Part shown: in pieces, positions 59,201-64,000 of the stretch
Numbering within the stretch: the stretch's first letter is position 1
Layout of the letters: each line of letters opens with the position of its first letter
Assembly: GCF_029227915.1 (NCBI RefSeq)
Contig: NC_079883.1
Span: forward strand, 4,588,001 to 4,652,000
Direction of reading: 5' to 3'
DNA: 64,000 nt
Source of the DNA: Hydractinia symbiolongicarpus
Lineage: Eukaryota; Cnidaria; Hydrozoa; Anthoathecata; Hydractiniidae
The notes under the pieces: generated by a model
Databases searched by the model: none
The model's input: only the letters and a program-made list of their open reading frames with translations
What the model was told of the DNA's origin: nothing
Program-made: the position numbers and the translations under genes

Positions 59201-62200
59201 AGTTTCCAATGTTGCACACATTGGTAGATTACAGAAGTTCAACTCCGGCTTTAACCACTTTATCAACAATTTTCTTTAGAAAGAAAAAGATATGCCTTAT
59301 TTTTTTTTCTTAATTCAATTCAACTAAATTGACTAAAAAGTATAATCTATTGTGTGATAAAAATAAGTTGTGGTTGAAATTAATTGAGAATTTTTTTCAT
59401 TCAATAGGTAACTTACATGGTCTTAAACGGACACTAAAAAGGGAGGGCATAGTCTTCTTCTTCATCTTCTCTTTGGATCCTAACTAAGGGTTATGAGATA
59501 TGATGAAACTAGCAGTTAAAACAGTTTGTGTTGTTACATCTTTTTTGTTTCTAATATGGCCACCTGATAATATGTATTTATTAGAAATAACTGACATTAG
59601 GCGAACTAAGTTTGAGGAATAATTTGAGGAAAGGTAATCTGAGCCATCTAAATTGATAGAAGGAATAGTGTCTGGTCGGCTTGATTGATTTAGACAACCT
59701 GGAGTATTAGAAAAATATTTATTACTACTAACCTTCATTTTTACTTGCTTACATGATGTGGGCCATAATATCCTTGTTATGGTAAAAGAAAATTATTATT
59801 GTGTTTTTGAGGGCTTTTGTGTATTGATTTTTATGTAGCTGTTGGTTATATTGAAGAGCCTGCTGTGATTAAGAGGATTGCCAGTACAGAATGTATACCA
59901 AGCAAATCAACAGTAGAGGCAAATTCAACGGTAACATTATTTATTAAGTTATTGTTTTTATTCCATGTATAAAAAACTCACAAAGATAGGAACAATATTA
60001 AAACAGTGTTTATACAAATAAATAGTAGAGTGTAATTTATTCATTTATTTTCGCCATACATGTCAAAAAATTTAACAGTACATAACCCCAAGTTTCCAAC
60101 AGCATGATTGTTAGACAATACACTAAAAAAAACTATATCAAACATTGATGTAGTTATTATATTTATTCATAAATGAATCTAACCTCACAGAGAAAAATAA
60201 TCCAAAAATCCATATTTTATATATGAGGGTAAAGACTGTGTCCAGTGGTTTATTATTATCCATAAAAGTTGAAATAAAAATGAAAAGGCAATTATATTTT
60301 GATAGTTAAAATTAAAAATTTACTTAATTCGCCTGAAAAAATTGTACGCATAGATCCTATAAATTTTTACAAATTAATGTTAATAAATTATTTCATTAAC
60401 ATTCTTTTTATGTCAAATGTGTTGATGTTGAGTTTTGATGTGTATTTTGAAAGTTGAGATATTGTGAACATGCCATAATTAACATTGTGTTGTTATTAGC
60501 CTTCTAATGCTGTTGGTGAAGAAGCTCTTATTTCAAAAACTCTACCAATAAAAGATGATTTGCCTAACAATGAAGAAGCTGCTGTACCTAATGACGAAGT
60601 CAATAAAAAACTGTAAGTTTTCCAGAAAAAACTTAAGAACATAAAATTTTTCGAAGTTTTTTAAAAAAATTATGCACATTATTATAGATAACATTTTATG
60701 TCCATGTTTTTTATCATTAATTCTGTCTTTAGATCTTTTTAATTCGTTTGCAAAAACTAAGTGTCGTTATAAACAAGCTGTATTTAAAGTTGCCACTATA
60801 TTAAGGAACTAAGTAATCATTACCGTATTTTCCGGTATATAACCCGCACATCGTATAACCCACAGCTCAGCTTTTTAAGTGAGTTATAAACTGATTCTAT
60901 CAGATAGCCCAGACCTTCATATAACCCACATAAAATTTCAATAGATATGTTTTACTTATCCGCACCTTTGCATAACCTGCATCGTGTTAAGAAAAAAATT
61001 TAGCGTATTTTTACTTACCCTAATCATTTTATAAAAATGTGCGTGTGTTCTGTTTTTTCATGATGGAGACAAGTGGGGGATGCTTAAACTCGTGAACACC
61101 AAACACGAGAACCGAGTGTATGAACTAGCAACCCTCTCAGTCTTAACTTCCTTGTCTCCGATTGCCGAAATAATAATGAATTAAAATTAATTTGACAGCA
61201 GAAGATCGACAAATAAACAAAAACCAAAAAACCCATTCTATCAGGTTATAAACCTAAAATAAAATCTCTGTTTTTTATGTATATTTAAGTTTTTTTGGCA
61301 TAAAAATAAACAACATAATAATTATCATGGATTGTCTGTAACAGCAATGTACAGAACGTTCTTTTCTAATGTTTATAGAATTTTGTTATCTATTTATATC
61401 TAAGCAGTCACAGTGTGCATGATAAAATGAATGGTGGCAATGAGGAGGAGATAGTTGCGTGTGTCTTATTAATTGTATTTTATATTTATTTTTGATATTT
61501 TTATTGGACCCCTGTTGCTCGAAGGTAATGAAGATAAAAGAAAATTTTTATCTTTGCTTTAATTTTAATATTTTTCAATATTTTTAACAGGAATTAATAA
61601 TTAAGTCCTGGGCACTAGGTTGTGAAGTACCTGTCAATTTAACCTAAAAGTGATACCTGCTATATTGCTCTATTACCAGAAGCAATCATTTCAATGTGCT
61701 GAATGTGATTGCAAAGATATAAATAGATTAGAATTATATTCAACACAAAAGAAAAATGATCTCCAGAATTGTGTTTCAGAGAGAGCTCGTAATATTAGCA
61801 CTGGCAAGCAATAGAAAGTTAAAGCAATTTCACTGTGTGAAAAAAATAAATCACGTAATTGAAGTAAGATTATGTAGATATAGGATCATGCACGGAGTTA
61901 TATTAATGTAAGCATTTTATCCCGTTGGTACTATTTTCTTCATTAAATGCATAAACTTTAAATTTCACAATAAATGACAGAAAATATAAAACTTATCACA
62001 TTACCCACACCACATTATAACCCGCACCAACGGTGGAAGTCGTAAAAATGAACTTATAACCCGCAGGTTATATACCGGAAAATCAGGTAATGCCATGTGA
62101 CCATTACCTGCTTATTATTAAAATGGTAAAGACAAGATGACAAAACAAGCACAGATTTGTTATTGGAAAGATTGTATGCATGAAAAAAGTTGTTGGGATA

Positions 62201-64000
62201 GGGAAATAAGTTAAATTCAGGTACAAATTAAGCACATTCTAATAAACCCACAATGCATTGTAATTTTACTATTATTTTTTAGATTAAAGTATAAAGATGT
62301 GTTAGACGAAGGTTATGGCATGCTTATATCAGCTCACGAAGCTGATGAAAACACTCCTGGATGGGCTTATGTGGGATTGAAAGAGTAAGTTAAGTATTTT
62401 GCTATGCCTTCTGATGAAAATTTGATCAACCTGCTATAAAAAAGAAACAAACTGATTGTGTTGGAACAACAGTTTTTAACACTTCCTTGCGTTCTGCAGC
62501 ATTGAGTTCTATGTGCTTAACTGGCACTTCTAGAAACTTCCTTGCTGAGCAATTTATTTGCATTGTAATAACAGAATAACTTCTACTGGATGTTATAGAT
62601 GTTGTTAGCACATCATGTTTGATATATTCCAATAACCTAAAAAATAGTTTTTTTCTCTAAATTCTCAATCCTATTATATATACAGGTGTTTTTTTTTACA
62701 AAAATTGACAAGAAAACTAATGAAATATAAGGTAAAATTTTGTATGATTTTTATAGTGATGTGCAAATCTATCGCAAGGATCCCGATGAGCTGTCTGCAT
62801 CGAGTTGCTACAAAGGAACAACAGAAATAAAAGTTCCATTAGAATATTTATTCAACTACATACTAGATCTTGAGTTTAAGAAGGAATACGATAACCTGTT
62901 TGATCAAGGTTTGTGTTTTGTCTTTCCCAATGAATTATCAAAACATTGCCTGATATGACGCTCATTCTTTACTTTTTGCAGGAGAGGATGTTGAACTTAT
63001 TGGAGATGGACTGACAAAAGTAATAATCTTTTTCTTCCTTTCTCTCACTAAAAATATTGCACATGCAGAATTAAAATAAAACAAAGTTTATGGGATTTGG
63101 CTTCTTCAGGGAAAAGAGGGCTTATTTAAGTACATTCTGTACAGATAAAAAAAATTTTTAGATAGTCCATTTGCAATATCAAAATGTGTGGCCCACAACT
63201 GGACGTGACTTCTGCTCCATATCAGCTTTTCGTCACATAAAAGATAACTTATATGGCATCATGGTGAAAGCTGTAAGTAAAGCTTAGATTAAAACTATTG
63301 ATCAAAATGATAGGCAACTTCAAAACAGACCTGTAAAATAAAATGTAACCAGGCATTGAGCTTGTCAGTGTATTGGCTAAATAAATTGTCATGTGATCTT
63401 AACACAGAATGAAATTCTCCTATAAAGTGGACATTTTTTTAAAATTTTTAGGTGACTCATGCAGAGTGTCCACCTATAAAAAATAAAGTGAGGTATGTGT
63501 ACAAAAAAAATTACAATTTTATGCTTTTGCAACAACATTTTGAAACAATGGTTTATTTACTATTTTTTTTCTCAGAGTTTTACTACTTATATCTTAGAGG
63601 TGAAGTTCTCATAGGCGGTTTCATGGTTGAAGTCATATCATCTGATCCACCTAGAAATAGACTGACCTATGTTACGAGAGCTGACCTACATGGTATGGAA
63701 GGAAGAAGAATTCTTTTTTTAAATATTTAACCTACATTTTTTTTATTTATGTTTTACCTTATGATTTATGTTTGAATATCCTTTGTTTCAGTTTCCCTCC
63801 TGCAGGGGATAATAATTTATGTAATGATTTATATTTGACTTTTTTATCTCAGGTTCCATTCCACAGAGGATAATAAATCGTGTTAGTGCTGAGCAACCTC
63901 TCTTTGCTGCAAGCATAAGAAAACATGTTGAACGAAGATATGAAATACAAGACCCTGAAGAAAGTAAATCTAATTGGTTAGAAAAATTACATAGTGCTCC
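56235..64000 (+). CDS. Membrane-anchored START-domain lipid-transfer protein (3'-partial, 15 exons seen)
   Basis: Exons 56235-56309, 56402-56461, 56582-56722, 57527-57717, 57811-57929, 58828-59109, 59839-59930, 60500-60612, 62283-62384, 62757-62908, 62982-63019, 63162-63272, 63452-63492, 63598-63692 and 63853 to the edge keep phase and give about 586 residues. The N-terminus MFTYLNFALAVVCIALFWLL is a signal-anchor helix. Residues 45-270 have IGWDIFTVCNGVPIWRYKGT, ERFWFNGPTMSWLYLCPTSM and YGYWIIFVLQDLND, which look like a diverged START fold. A Lys-rich, Pro/Ser linker (PKKKKHDGKESKQKKE) follows. Residues about 375-570 are a START domain: GWAYVGLKDVQIYRKDP, CYKGTTEIKVP, VWPTTGRDFCSISAFRHIKD, EVLIGGFMVEVISSDPPRNR, LTYVTRADLHGSIPQRIINR. 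The family binds lipids in a hydrophobic tunnel; this member's ligand is unknown. The gene continues beyond the window. Confidence 0.82.
56889..57346. mobile_element. MITE with 50-bp terminal inverted repeats (R1 family, copy 3)
   Basis: The left arm from 56889 (TACTTGCAAAAAGACGACTT ... GCAAAAGTTATTCTCATCTT) is mirrored at the right, ending 57346 (AAGATGAGAATAACTTTTGC ... GTCTTTTTGCAAGTA). The arms are about 50 bp, near perfect, and outer TA dinucleotides fit a TA target site as in Tc1/mariner-related MITEs. The 330-bp core is the repeat seen at 3660-3925 and 4216-4510. It lies in intron 3 of the START gene. Confidence 0.8.
60821..62089. mobile_element. 1.27-kb non-autonomous element with inverted ends
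   Basis: Left end TACCGTATTTTCCGGTATAT then AACCCGCACATCG; right end read inverted TACCTGATTTTCCGGTATAT then AACCTGCGGG. TA at each edge fits a TA target. Inside, ATAACCCGCA and ATAACCCACA words recur near both ends as subterminal repeats. No coding frame is present. It fills most of intron 8 of the START gene. Confidence 0.75.

Overview
This is an AT-rich animal genome window with small GT-AG exons, short introns and many decayed transposable elements. The gene set is metazoan and not bacterial: a UBR1/UBR2 ubiquitin ligase, the gamete fusogen HAP2/GCS1, a CALHM-type channel, a class A GPCR, a paraxis/scleraxis-type bHLH factor, PDCD2 and a START-domain protein. A retained HAP2, hydrozoan-like non-LTR retrotransposons and an IS3EU-like DNA transposon point to a cnidarian, probably a hydrozoan. 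That placement is inference, not proof.

Layout. (1) 196-17349, + strand: the 3' part of a UBR1/UBR2 gene, 39 exons joined in one continuous reading frame. The N-terminal UBR box lies left of the window. (2) 18807-29995, - strand: a complete HAP2/GCS1 gene, 14 coding exons and 939 residues. It meets the UBR gene tail to tail, and its introns hold a SINE, a Helitron-like element and LINE remains. (3) 31450-33264: a decayed LINE with the 3' end of a second LINE inserted in it. (4) 37190-39205, +: a three-exon CALHM-family gene. (5) 40308-41864, -: a single-exon GPCR, convergent with the CALHM gene. (6) 45606-46358, -: a single-exon bHLH gene. (7) 48588-52333, -: PDCD2 in four exons. (8) 52803-54869: a DNA transposon with terminal inverted repeats, a 6-bp target duplication and a broken DDE integrase. 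(9) 56235 to the right edge, +: a membrane-anchored START-domain gene, open at its 3' end, with two inverted-repeat elements in its introns.

The genes do not form an operon or pathway. They are independent eukaryotic loci with different jobs: protein turnover, gamete fusion, ion and ATP permeation, signalling, mesoderm-type transcription control, ribosome biogenesis and lipid transfer. All gene models were built by hand from splice sites, reading-phase continuity and recalled family sequence; no search was run.
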